Of a DNA stretch of 64,000 nt, positions 9,894 through 19,902 are shown in pieces (the stretch's first letter is position 1; every line of letters begins with the position of its first letter). The DNA comes from Oegoconia quadripuncta (taxonomy: Eukaryota > Arthropoda > Insecta > Lepidoptera > Autostichidae). The notes beneath the pieces were generated by a model. That model made no database searches. It was not told the origin of the DNA and saw nothing but the letters and a program-made list of their open reading frames with translations. Position numbers and translations under genes: made by a program. The DNA lies in NCBI GenBank assembly GCA_949316235.1, contig OX438758.1, positions 18,137,194 to 18,201,193 of the forward strand. The letters run 5' to 3'.

Positions 9894-10317
9894 TTAGGTC
9901 CTTACCTATGAAATTGGCGTTTTGTATGAAGAATTTCATTAAGACTGTTTTTCCATACAAACATTTTTGATTTTTTTTTTGGGAACGGCAAATCCAAATT
10001 TAGCTAAACTTTCTGTGTATTATCGAATAAGATTAAGTTAAGTATAGGCAGCGTTAATTTTTAAAAGTAACTGCTTTACTTGTAAAAGTTTCAGCGAATC
10101 TAAGTAATGATTCTGGGAAGCACATGAAAAGAGCGTTCAAAATTTTTTTATTTTGTGATTTAGCCCAGAAATTAAAAAAATATTTCATGTGAAACCTTGA
10201 AATAATATTCCATTTTCCAAATAAAAAACAAATTTGGATATAGCTTTGAAAATCGCAGGAATTGGTACATATGATTAACGAATAAAAAAAACTGCAATTT
10301 CATAGGTAAAGACCCAA
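9894..10317 (+). mobile_element. MITE family M1, copy 2
   Basis: A 424-bp copy with TTAGGTCCTTACCTATGAAA at the left and TTTCATAGGTAAAGACCCAA at the right, flanked by TA. The internal sequence (AAGCACATGAAAAGAG, TTCATGTGAAACCTTGAAAT) matches the other three copies. It has no coding capacity. Confidence 0.85.
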
Positions 10318-10401
10318 TAGTAAACCTAGTAGCGGTGATAATTATCCTCCAAATCAGGTTACTATTGTAAATATCGTCATAAGCAAATCAATTTAGCTCA
10401 T

Positions 10402-10914
10402 AACCGCCTCCGTGGCTCAATGTAAACAACATTGGGTTTACGATTCGGAGGTTGCGGGTTCAATCCCCAGCGGGACACACGTTTAACTACTGGGTTTGGT
10501 TGGTGGTAGGCCATTTTAAATGTCCGCCTGGTTAGCTACCACTATCTTATCTAAATCTCCCTTCTTAAATCTTATGGAACTCCCTTCCGGCGTCAGTCTT
10601 TCCTGAATCCTTGGGATATTCAAGAGCAGGGTGAATAGGCATCTACTGTGATCGCGTGCGTCATCTTCGGCCACATCGTCACTTCCCATCAGGTGAGATT
10701 GTGGTGAAACGCGTATCCAGTTAATCATTAAAAGAAATCTACCGCTAAGCAGCAATGTTAATAGCATTGTTGAGTTCCGGTTGTCAGAGATAAGATAGCC
10801 AATCCTCCAAATGTGTTGGAATTTCCGGGTCAATACGCTTCCAACTTCGACATCATCTTCACTTAACATCAGGTGTGATTGAGGTCAAGTGCCAACCCGT
10901 TAGGCATAAAAAAG
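10402..10914 (+). mobile_element. SINE-1 copy interrupted by a LINE fragment
   Basis: The head and first half (10402-10558, A box TGGCTCAATG, B box GGTTCAATCCCC) and the second half (10741-10914, ending GGCATAAAAAAG) are colinear with intact copies. Between them lies 10559-10740, a foreign insert. AAATCT occurs on both sides of the insert (10553-10558 and 10735-10740), as expected of a target-site duplication. Confidence 0.9.
10559..10740 (+). mobile_element. 5'-truncated LINE end inserted in SINE-1
   Basis: The plus strand encodes the last residues of a LINE ORF2: SGVSLS-stop, then ILGIFKSRVNRHLL and SSSATSSLPIR. These match the C-terminal end of the minus-strand LINE fragment at 40690-41046. 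The copy ends in a short A-rich tail (CATTAAAAG) and the AAATCT duplication. The insert is about 176 bp, a typical truncated retroposition. Confidence 0.85.
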
Positions 10915-12359
10915 AAACTCATATAACCATACAAATATATGCAAGACTAAAATAACTTCTTTGTTTGGTACAGTCATGGCCAGGGAGGCGGTTTTTATTT
11001 TAATTCTGCCTAACTTGACTCGTAAAACCATCAAGTTAGAGAAGGCAAATTGAATTTAAATTTATAGTGGAACGTCTCCAAATTCTACCGCCTTCACTCG
11101 TGAAGTCCATGGTAATTGCTCAGTATCCCAAAAGGAAGAAAGGGTGAAATTTCAGTGAGGAACGAACCAAGGGGGTTTTACCGTACGTATCTCATAAATA
11201 TTGTAATCAACGAGTACAGGCCCTGATTCGTTGATGAAATTTATTTAAATACGACCCTTATTGGATATTGCTGGCTTCTCGAATTGAGTTTTGGTACATC
11301 TTATAAAAACTTTTAGAAAAGAAATAAGTAAAATTCAGCTGCTACAGGTAATTGATTTCCTGAGATTCAACTACTAATCACAATTTTTTAATCCGATAAG
11401 AAAAACGACGGATGTTATGCGTTTCACGACGTGTGTGTGTGTGGGTGTGTGTGTGTGTCCAGTCTTTGTTATCGGTCGTCTCAGTAACACGTGATCCGAC
11501 TTGAGTTTCTTTATATTAAAGAATGAATTTATAATCCCCACTAATATTATGTACAGATTATGAACTGGATATGAACCTTACAAAATATTACAAATTGAAA
11601 ATTTAGAAATCCTCCGAGAAAATAAGCGTTTAAAACAAAACGGCTAAACCGATTTCCAATAAAAGAAACCGCATCCTTAACATATTATTTACTTATCTAT
11701 GACGTACTTACTAGACTGTGTATAGCTTTGTACATAGTTAACGACTGCTTTACTTTTTAATTATGCGGCGCAGTCCTCTTTTTCTCCGTCCGTGTTTTGT
11801 CCGTGGGTGTCTTCTGGATGAAAGGCATTGATAAATAAGAAGGCGCTGCAGTGTAAAAGAAAAGTAACAAGAATTTAAAAAGGTAACTGGACACTGATAA
11901 AAGGAGAAGAATGAAAAAAATTTGACTAAAAATATTTATGGAAGAGGATGGACGCGGTCAGACGGACTATCCTTATACAATGTACAAAATCATCCTTTCA
12001 ATAAATTAAAAGGTGCCGCAGGTGGGTACGATAACAAAAAGTATATTAACACTTTCACGGACAATGAACCAGACACAGTACAAGAACGTCTATCAGCGTA
12101 CAGTGTTCACGTAAGTGTTAAGAGGCTGACAACCGCCAATTGCGTTGAAAGATTATCATTTTTTGTAAAGCCTATAGCTCGTATCATTATAAAAAAAGTT
12201 ATAAATTGATCATATTTCTGACATGATTCATGTTTTCAAAACATAATTACACAATCTTCTCTCGATAGAATTTAATTGCAAAGTAGCATCTAAAAATGCA
12301 TGAAATCTTATTTTTCTCAGATATGCATTCACTAACATAATAGTACATTGTGATATAAG
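10915..12359. other. Intergenic stretch with GT microsatellite; unknown ORF
   Basis: A GT-rich microsatellite lies at 11429-11458, followed by GTGTCCAGTCTTTGTTATCG. A very similar GTGTCCAGTCTTTGT occurs at 17026. A 95-codon plus-strand frame at 11922-12209 (MTKNIYGRGWTRSDG...) shows no motif I recognise. I do not call it a gene. Confidence 0.35.
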
Positions 12360-14300
12360 GGCCCAAAGTTGATCATTGCAGCCGAGGCTTGATTGCTAGC
12401 CCGAACCGTAGGTGAGGGCTACAAAAAAAGCTGAGGCTGCAATTATCAATGGGCACGTGTGTCACACGACGTTTTATAACACATTTGTGAGGAAATAAAT
12501 AAAACATGGGGCTACTGAAATGAATAAATCTTTAATTATTTGTTAAAACAGTTATAAAAACCAGAACAATTTGAAAAATGTAGTACTACGTTGCCAGTCG
12601 GCATTTGTAACATAGTCGTACTGTTAACTGTCTTCCTCTTACTCTCCTGAGTGAAAGTAGGAGAAATGAGACCAGAATAGGGCTCTGGCTCTGTAGTTAA
12701 GGGCTGCGGCGGCGGAGGTGGCTGCGGCGGCGGAGATGATGGCGGGATGTATGTGCTCGTTGATGGTCGAGAGTCAGCACGGCCCGGCTCCAAATTAATA
12801 TTTTTTGTAATACAGGAACTGATTTTTTCTTTATTCCTGACTGAATCGTGAATGTAGCCCTCGGCGACGTTGGAGGAACGCCACCCTCCGTGGCGTTTCA
12901 GTGTCAATATATCCGCTCCTGAATCGGCGAGCAATGTAGCCGAGGACCTTCTAAAACTGTGCCCTGTGTATTCATGTGCGTTCTGTAAGTTGAGAAAAGT
13001 GGCGATTTGTTTAGGCATCATTCCAAATTTATTACGGCCGATGGGTTGGCTGGTGCATTTACCATTCTGGTAATTTAGAAAAAATCGATTAGTCTTCGCT
13101 TTTGTGGAACGGAGTGCTGCGTATTTCGTTACGATTTCATAAAAAGGTTGTTGTATTGTAAATGAGCGTGGTATTTTATTCTTTGTGTTCTTGATCTGGA
13201 CAAGGAGAATTCGCCCATGGTCCTCGACATCATCAGTGGTTATATTTGTCAGCTCTTGACGTCTGCATGCACCATTTATGCCGAATATTAATGCAACCTG
13301 AAAAGAAACAAAAACTGTGTAAGTAGGTATAAAATAAAACCGAAGTAGGTACTTATCTAGTTATATCGTAAATAAATACGAAAATTAAAGGAATTATGTT
13401 TAATAATTTAGTTTTAACTGACCTTTGTTGCCAAATATCGGTTATCCGGAGCTTCTTTCAAGTATTTCTCAATATCATCAGCCGCAAATACTTTAGATTT
13501 CTTGCTGGTAAAGCCTTCACCTTTTCTTTTCAGGTAAGCCAGCAAATTTGAATACGGCTTGATATCAACACCATGTTTCGTTCTCACAACACTTTTAAGC
13601 ATTGAATATTGACTCCACAACGTGCTCGGCTTATATTTTTGTGAGAGTTCCATGAAGTAGGCTAAAAAAATGCTTTCTGAAAATGAATGAGCATTTTTGT
13701 TTTTTTTCCAGAGTATGAAATTTTCGTACGCTTGCAAGTACACCTCAACTGATTTTTCAGGTAGAAGGCTTAAAGTAGCTTGTTTCGCCGCGTTTTTAAG
13801 ATGCGGGGGCGTAGATTCCATGAAATCCTCGTCGCTTGAAGACATTTTTGCAAATTTTCACAGAGCGCGCGAAATAACTTTTACTTTTTTTGCTCACAAA
13901 TTAGCGCTGCGCGCGCACAAGCGTTTTTTTTTAATTAGGCAAAGGATACTGCAGACAGCCAGTACAGACAGCCACTAACAAATTAGGAAATTAAAGTTTT
14001 GTGTTCTTATTATAAATAAATGGTTGTTATTTCTTGTCGAAACTGATTGAAATAAAGATTAATAATTTATTTTAGTGTACAAATACCTCTCAAAGTATTT
14101 AATTTTTTAAAATTTTTATCAATTTTCGGAATAAAAACTCTTTGCTAGGATTAAAAAAATTACCATAGACGAAACTTCTTGACATTTAAAAAAAAAAAAA
14201 CCGTACTACTTTTTAGCCCGAGGCCAAAATGCGCCACTTTTTGAACCTGTTTTTCATAGAAAAAATACCACTTTTCGAGCAAATGTGTTATAAATGATAT
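12360..14300 (-). mobile_element. Candidate Crypton-type element around a tyrosine recombinase
   Basis: The minimal element is the two-exon recombinase at 12536-13845. The outer limits are uncertain. On the left, ATAACACATTTG (around 12477-12488) is the inverse of CAAATGTGTTAT (around 14281-14292) on the right. TAGCCCGA occurs near both edges (12398 and 14215). Cryptons are DNA transposons that use only a tyrosine recombinase and normally lack terminal inverted repeats, so these matches may be internal sites or chance. A recent integration is suggested by the open frame, not by flanking duplications, which I could not define. Confidence 0.5.
12536..13845 (-). CDS. Tyrosine recombinase of Crypton type, two exons, apparently intact
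   Basis: Exon 1 is 13845-13423 (141 codons) and exon 2 is 13297-12536. They are joined by a 125-bp GT-AG intron (donor AAG|GTCAGT, acceptor TTTTCAG|GTT), with phase 0 on both sides. The predicted protein is about 394 residues. The N-terminal part (about 15-130) looks like a SAM-like core-binding domain. The catalytic part begins LATK|VALIFGINGACRRQEL. Candidate catalytic residues are R153, the HxxR pair H254/R257 (GHSFRRSS), H277 (KRHGGW) and nucleophile Y289 (EGYI). The tail is proline-rich (about 320-345). Tyrosine recombinases of this kind cut and rejoin DNA without a DDE transposase. No GCR1 or zinc-finger domain is evident. There is no stop or frameshift in the joined frame. Confidence 0.8.
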
Positions 14301-14900
14301 TTTGTACAATATTGTGTCGTATATGTTATTAGATTTTCAATAATGCGTCTATTTTAATTGAAATAATTAATTTTGTGATTTGGCACTTACGCCCTATAAT
14401 TCTAAGTAACGCTTTCTCTGTTACTCGTACAAATTGGAAATTTAGTAACGCTTAATAAGCCTGTTTTAGTTACAAGTATATTTTGTCACTTTCTTTCATA
14501 CCAACATTTCCTTATGAACGACAGAGACAAACACACTATAACTAAAGGCTTATAAAGCGTTTGTAAATTTTTATGAATAAGACCGTTAATATACAGTACA
14601 AGACAAAATATACTCTTTAATGTACAAAATATTGCTAAGAACGTATCTCCCGGGTTTAATCATGGATATAAAAAAAATTTGAAAACCCTCCAATGAGTAC
14701 GATATTTTGGAAAAACACCAAACAACTGGGTTAAAACCTAAATATTTTCGAAACGGCTTAACCGATTTTCATCAAACATGTCTAAGAACCGGAACCCTTG
14801 TTTAGTCTTTCGTATGTAAAAAAATCGGACCACATTAGATTGGCACAACTGTTTTCCATTTTGGCGCGCAGTTTGAGTTGCATCTGTGATTTATATTAAA
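13846..14900. other. AT-rich flank of the recombinase, no gene
   Basis: The short GC-rich upstream region of the recombinase (GCGCGCGAAATAAC, then TTAGCGCTGCGCGCGC near 13900) is followed by AT-rich sequence with no coding signal. CCGATTTTCATCAAACATGT around 14761 is a typical repeat-derived phrase leading into the mariner relic. Confidence 0.35.
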
Positions 14901-14952
14901 TACAGTGCTGTTTTTAGTTATATCATATCTAGTGTGTATTGCGCATTACATA

Positions 14953-15245
14953 ATGGACAAAAACATCGAACAAAGAGTTTGTCTTAAATTTTGCATCGCC
15001 AATGGAATTTCGTGTTCAGAGTCACTGAAAATGTTACAGAATGCTTACGGTGAATCGACTTTATCAAAAACACGCCTTCCAACTGAACCGTACCCGAAAA
15101 ACCACGCCGAAGTCGTTCAAAAGTCAAAAGTCATGTTGACTGTGTGACTATCGCGGTGTTATGCACTCGGAATTAATTCTTGCCGGAAGTCAAACGGTAA
15201 TAAGGTGTTAAAATGGCCGAACCAATTTGAAACCGATTTTTTTTC
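14953..15245 (+). pseudogene. Mariner transposase relic, internally deleted
   Basis: Codons from the ATG at 14953 give MDKNIEQRVCLKFCIANGIS and continue to YGESTLSKTR, the start of a mariner transposase of the kind often annotated SETMAR-like. The frame then jumps to KSKVMLTV, which belongs to the catalytic domain some 150 residues later. A one-base slip restores DYRGVMHSELILAG. The DNA-binding linker and the first catalytic aspartate are lost, and the rest is absent. This is a dead, internally deleted copy. Confidence 0.8.
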
Positions 15246-15296
15246 GAACGCCGATGTATGAGAGTTATTTCTTACCCGTTTTGATGGAAGTTGATT

Positions 15297-15612
15297 AAGG
15301 CCCTATTAATAAACCATTCTCAAGATTGAGAACAGTCTTGTGACCGGTCTCAAGTAAACGTGTTGATTAATAAACCTAACTTGAGACCTGAAACGCACGT
15401 GAATACTCAAGCAGTACTCATCTTGAGAGGTGCGCCGAGTTTCACTTATTCATAAACGAAACTCAAGACTATCAATGCCGCTGAGGCGAATTCTTGAAAA
15501 GTGATCTCAGCTGAGTAGACGTCAAGATTGGTTTATAAATTAGCATGGAGCTTGAGATAGCGTCAACTGCTTAAGACGCATCTCGTGTGGTACAGTCTCA
15601 AGACTTGTATTA
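15297..15612. mobile_element. TIR element related to the GGCCCGTATTAATAAAC family
   Basis: It opens AGGCCCTATTAATAAACC and contains several copies of CTCAAGA/CTTGAGA in both orientations. It ends near GTCTCAAGACTTGTATTAA. It resembles, in longer form, the 146-bp MITE at 19754-19899. Boundaries are approximate. Confidence 0.5.
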
Positions 15613-16089
15613 AAAGATTTACCTCCTATGTTTTACCTCTCACAAGCCTACTTAACTATGATATCGTTTTTACAAAATATCTTAGAAGCCTGATACATAA
15701 AGCAAAATCCATCATGGTACAGAGCAAACATTAATTCAATTCGCATAAAATATCTTAAAATCAAAGATGGCCCTAAAAGCCTTTGATCCATTTAATAACT
15801 AAAAACCTTTTTAATCTCCAACGCTCCTTGACACCGATTTCTGTTCAAAGTTCAAATAATCCTGGCACGATCAAAAAGCACCTTATTATGGTACTCCAGT
15901 GCGGAGGTCAAATTAAATTTTCCTTAATGAATAATATTCTGGAACTGTGTCCATATATCTCGGGATTCAAGGAATAATATCTACTTGAAGCCTCGTTTGC
16001 TGTCGGGATAGTAACGATTACGTCATGCTAAAAACTCACTCAACTGCAAATTGAAAATAGAAGCGAATAATGGTGTTTAGCTATGCAAC
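15613..16089. other. Intergenic stretch, nothing recognised
   Basis: A 64-codon frame at 15783-15977 has no recognisable motif. No repeat family was assigned. Confidence 0.3.
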
Positions 16090-16541
16090 TAGAGTAGCCA
16101 TGTCAAACTCAAAATCATCGATGGGCCAAATTCATATAAATCTTAGAATCAGTGGGCCGCAAACTCCAACCATAAAGAAAAATAAAACTCATTGCATAGG
16201 TACATAGTGATACCGAAATGGACGGTAAATGTTTATTTACTTATTTAGTACTTAATTAAAAGTAAAAATATAGAAAAATTAATTACAATCTTTTTCCAGA
16301 TATTTGACATCCTTTGTCTTTTAATAAATTTTCTGAGTGAGGAGTAAATTCTACAAACACAACCGAATTTTACCGATCGTTCCCTGCGCTTGCTCCGCCG
16401 GGAGAGCATCGTTAGCGCGCTTTTTGAATTGAAAAATATTATTGAGACACGCTCGCGGGCCGCATCAGGAGTATGTTCTTAAAATTGGATCGGGCCGCAG
16501 AAAAACGTGCAAAGGACCGCATGTTTGACATCCTTGCTCTA
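16090..16541. mobile_element. hAT-like MITE (TGTCAAAC ends)
   Basis: The left end, TAGAGTAGCCATGTCAAACT, is an imperfect inverse of the right end, GTTTGACATCCTTGCTCTA. GGGCC words (GGGCCGCAAACTCC, GGGCCGCATCAG, CGGGCCGCAG) near the ends are typical of hAT derivatives with GTTTGACATCCCTG termini. No 8-bp target duplication could be matched. It has no transposase. A second copy of such an end (CCGCATGTTTTACATCC) lies near 16864. Confidence 0.6.
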
Positions 16542-17025
16542 CACCGTTACTTTATTCTGCAATAACTTTAACTTTCTTAGCAGCTTTTATAATCTGTCGA
16601 TGTAATTGCGCATAAGTTAGAATAATGAAATAGATAATATGCACGTTTGAAAATGCATTACCTACCCACCGGCGCGCGCAGTTCAGTGCAGAGTATTAAT
16701 TTGCAATAATATCTGATGTCTATCGACTTTTTTCCAATATTCACCGATTACGCTGTAATTTGCGTGTCATAAATGCAATAAAAATATGAAATTGAAATAC
16801 CTAATCCTTTTCTAGAGATAGATGCTACATCACAGATGGTAATGTTACATAAAAAAAGAATAGCCGCATGTTTTACATCCTTAAACTAGAGGGTCACTAC
16901 AACACTAGTTCTAGTTTATCACGAGGTAAAAAATACAACGTTAGAGGAATGGAAAAACCAGGGCAATAGCGAGTAGGTATATTTCACACCTATGTTTTGT
17001 CAAAGATATATTTCAGGAGCAATGT

Positions 17026-17063
17026 GTGTCCAGTCTTTGTACAGCAGTACAAATACTGGACAC
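17026..17063. repeat. 17-bp hairpin with 4-nt loop
   Basis: GTGTCCAGTCTTTGTAC, a loop of AGCA, then GTACAAATACTGGACAC. There is one mismatch in the 17-bp stem. The left arm also occurs after the GT microsatellite near 11446. The origin is unknown; it may be the fold-back end of a repeat. Confidence 0.75.
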
Positions 17064-17089
17064 GTACACACAACACCGTCAAGAGTCAA

Positions 17090-17645
17090 AACAACATTGG
17101 GTTTACGATTCGGAGGTCGCGAGTTCGATCCCCAGCGGATGTTTAAATATTCGGTTTGGTTGGTGGTATAGGGCATTTTAAATGTCCGCCTGGCTAGCTA
17201 CCACCGTCTTATCTAAATCTGCCGCCAAGCAGCAATGTTAATAGCATTTTTGTGTTCCGATTGTCAGAGATAATAATAATATAAATAAATAAATATTTCG
17301 GACACTTACACCAATCATCTAGTCCCAAAGTAAGCAAAGCTTGTGCTATGGATACTAGATAACGGATAAACATACTAATTATTTATATAAACATCCAAGA
17401 CTCGGGAATAAATGTTCGTGTTCATCATACAAACATTTACCCGTCGCGGGATTTGAACCCGCAACTGTTGGTTTCGCTGATAGGGTGACTATCTACTACA
17501 CCAATCGGTTGTCAAACATTGGATAAGATAGCCAGTCCCCCAAATGTGTTGTGTTTCCGGGTCACGCTTCCACCTTCGACCTCATCTTCACTTAACATCA
17601 GGTGTGATTGAGGTGAAGTACCATCCCGTAGTGCATAAAAAAAAA
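17090..17645 (+). mobile_element. SINE-1 copy interrupted by SINE-2
   Basis: The first part (17090-17273) starts within the tRNA-like head (ACAACATTGGGTTTACG, B box GAGTTCGATCCCC) and breaks at CAGAGATAA. The second part resumes GATAAGATAGCC at 17522 and ends ...GTGCATAAAAAAAA near 17645. GATAA is present on both sides of the insert, consistent with a target-site duplication. The first 20 or so bases of the head are missing. Confidence 0.85.
17274..17516 (-). mobile_element. SINE-2 copy nested in SINE-1
   Basis: On the minus strand: ACAACCGATTGGTGTAGTAG (A-box region), CGGGTTCAAATCCCGCGA-type B box (here GCGGGTTCAAATCCC), TGTTTGTATGATGAACACG, and the tail TAGTGTCCATAGCACAAGC, TTTGGGACTAGATGATTGG and GTGTCCGAAATATTTATTT. 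Other copies are at 24915-25161 and 53073-53303. The head resembles a tRNA gene but is not one. Confidence 0.85.
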
Positions 17646-17659
17646 TACATTTTTTTGTT

Positions 17660-17815
17660 GTAAATAAATAGGTACATATTATGAATGAAAAATATCCATA
17701 ACTCGGGAACACATGGCTGTATTCATCATACAAACATATGCCCCTAGCGGGATTCGAACCCGCGACCTTTTGGTATAGCAGCAGAGTTTCTAACCACTAC
17801 ACCAAACAGGTTGTC
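17660..17815 (-). mobile_element. SINE-3, head and part of body
   Basis: It contains the head (ACAACCTGTTTGGTGTAGTG on the minus strand), the B box CGGGTTCGAATCCCGC and GGGGCATATGTTTGTATGAT. It breaks off after ATGTACCTATTTATTTACAA. It lies 15 bp after the SINE-1/SINE-2 composite. Confidence 0.8.
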
Positions 17816-18868
17816 ATTAAACCACACATTAAACAAAACAAAAAACCAGGACAATGTTAAAAATACATATACTTTGTTCTTTGTTTGTAGACTTAAGCTG
17901 TTGCAATAAAATAATTACCTATTCATTTCATTTTTCAGTAGACAAGGAAAATGCTAACTCCGCTAACTCTCCACTCCTAAGGCGTACCAACAAAACTCAC
18001 ATCTTGGGCAAGTAACCGAAACGCTCTAAACGAGCCCTAAGTGAGACTAATGTTCCATATCTTAATAGGAATCTCGGTCTCATAATGTCCAAGTCATCAG
18101 CGTTTTCCGAAAATGCCCTTCTTAAGGACTACCAACCCAGTTTTTGCTGATTGCTCACATTTTTTAATAACAGTGAACTGACTTTTTAATTTGGGATTGG
18201 GAGGGATAGAGTGAAGACTCGACAACGACGATCCAGTTTTGTGGAAAAATTACTAAGTGACCCAATGAGCTGTTTTCAAGGTCAGCTTCCACGAAAATAT
18301 CATAGATGGCGCTGAATAAAGATATCTAGACTTCGAGGTCTTTACGTTGTTCTTTGCCTTTCTAATAATTAAAAAAAAACAATACAGAGTTGATTAACTT
18401 GTAGTAAGTTACCTACTACAAGTTATCCAATGTATTGTTTTAGTAGTGCTGTGCTTGGCAGGCGAAGGAATTCAATCAATTAAATAAAAGACACTCTTTC
18501 TAATGCTTGTTACCCGACAGCCCCAAAAAGGAGGGTAATGTTTTCGAATGTATGTAAGTACGTAAGTACTTATGTAGATTTCTATGTTACCTCCTGTGTG
18601 CGAAGTGCGAGTATTGTCTCGTTTTTAACTTAACCATCGCGTTCGCGTTTACGCAAAAAGTATCTATGAAAAAAATCGTTTTGCAAACTATCCGCTAGAG
18701 GCGCTGCACATTTCTTCATACAAATCGTCACGTAAACGTGAACGCGGTAGTTACAGTTTAAGTCGAAACAAAACTAACACTCCGTCCTCTGTAGCCTAAT
18801 CCGCTCAACCGATTTGGAAGCGTCGTTCGATTCGCCTTGATCCCCAGATACTTACATTTTATGGTAAA
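17816..18868. other. Intergenic stretch with GGAGGGTAATGTTTT repeat
   Basis: No gene is seen here. From about 18520 a dispersed repeat begins GGAGGGTAATGTTTTCGAAT and continues to the phrase TTATGGTAAAAAATCCAACA. Copies of the same repeat are at 42040-42200, 42863-43060 and 56410-56545. 18600-18790 contains several CGCG-type words and GTTTACGTGA inverse pairs. Confidence 0.45.
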
Positions 18869-18869
18869 A

Positions 18870-19150
18870 AATCCAACATGACGCCTGGAAAATACCGAAT
18901 ATTATCATCAGCCAAAAGACGTCCACTTGGACAAAGGCTTCCCCCAAAGATCTCCACAACGATCGCTACTGCGCCGCCCGCATCCAGCAGCAGCGACAGG
19001 GCTACATCGGTCACCTTTGTTCTGCTGCGGGTCTCCTCATTTCTGATTCGATCCCGCAGGGAGACACCGAGCATAGCTCTTTCCATTGCCCTTTGGGTAA
19101 CCTTGAGCCTTCTTATGAGGCCCATAGTGAGAGACCACGTAATCAGCTTT
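18870..19150 (-). pseudogene. RTE-type LINE, C-terminal fragment
   Basis: The minus-strand frame reads RRLKVTQRAMERAMLGVSLR, DRIRNEETRSRTKVTDVA, the conserved end of RTE-clade reverse transcriptases. The following bases contain the common trailing phrase ATCTTTGGGGGAAGCCTTTG (minus strand). The next residues are altered by frameshifts. The same fragment with a different break is at 41045-41190. It is non-functional. Confidence 0.85.
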
Positions 19151-19474
19151 AACCACCTCCGTGGCTCAATGTAAACAATATTGGGTTTACGATTCGGAGG
19201 TCGCGGGTTCGATTCCCAGCGGGGTACATATTTAGTACTCGGTTTGGTTCTTGGTAGGGCATTTTAAATGTACGCCTGGCTAACTACCACCATCTTATCT
19301 AAATCTGCCGCCAAACAGCAATGTTAATAGCATTGTTGTCAGAGATAAGATAGCCAGTCCCCCAAATAAGATGGGGTTTCCGGATCAGTACGCTACCACC
19401 TTCGGCCTCATCTTCACTAAACATCAGGTGTGATTGAGGTCAAGTGCTAACCCGCTGTGCATAAAAAAAAGAAA
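19151..19474 (+). mobile_element. SINE-1, full-length copy
   Basis: Head CACCTCCGTGGCTCAATGTA, B box CGCGGGTTCGATTCCC, body and the tail GTGCATAAAAAAAAG are all present. A small deletion removes the TGTTCCGGT part of the body (ATTGTTGTCAGAG). It abuts the RTE fragment. Confidence 0.9.
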
Positions 19475-19753
19475 CATCATCTGGATCACTGGCAACACAC
19501 ACTGATCAAAAATTTTCGTCTTGACACATTGCGGTATTTCGGATGAGAAGATACAAAATATGCTGTCGAGATTTTTGGTTTTTAAATAATTAAATAGTTA
19601 TTTTAAATATTAATACCTAAGTAGGTACTCATAAGAAAATCAAGTAAAATGCCTAATATTGGATAGAACAGAAAGATGTCTTATATTTGGATGTCATAAT
19701 ATTGGACATAATTTTAACCAAAAGAGCGGGCGGCTTCCTAGCTCAGAGAATAA
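19475..19753. other. Intergenic stretch, repeat traces
   Basis: Around 19550-19585, AAAATATGCTGTCGAGATTT recurs at 43040-43056 as part of the GGAGGGTAATG repeat. No coding region was recognised. Confidence 0.35.
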
Positions 19754-19899
19754 GGCCCGTATTAATAAACAGTTCTCAGGATTGACATGGCCTCATGTTG
19801 ACGCTTGAGAATCTGTTGCATATTAAAACAGCATCAGAAAAAATAGTCTTGAGACCGAGACGAGATCTCAATCTCAAGAACGATTCATTAATACGGGCC
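19754..19899. mobile_element. Harbinger-like MITE, 146 bp
   Basis: GGCCCGTATTAATAAACAGT at the left is matched by an inverse right end, CGATTCATTAATACGGGCC. TAA lies on both sides (19751-19753 and 19900-19902). A 3-bp TWA target duplication is characteristic of PIF/Harbinger elements, so that assignment is an inference. Related copies are at 21501-21638, 30676-30822 and, in pieces, 27380-27425. Confidence 0.7.
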
Positions 19900-19902
19900 T
19901 AA

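Noticed and set aside
15783..15977. 64-codon ORF
   Set aside because: Short and isolated, with no motif or repeat context. Not distinguishable from chance.
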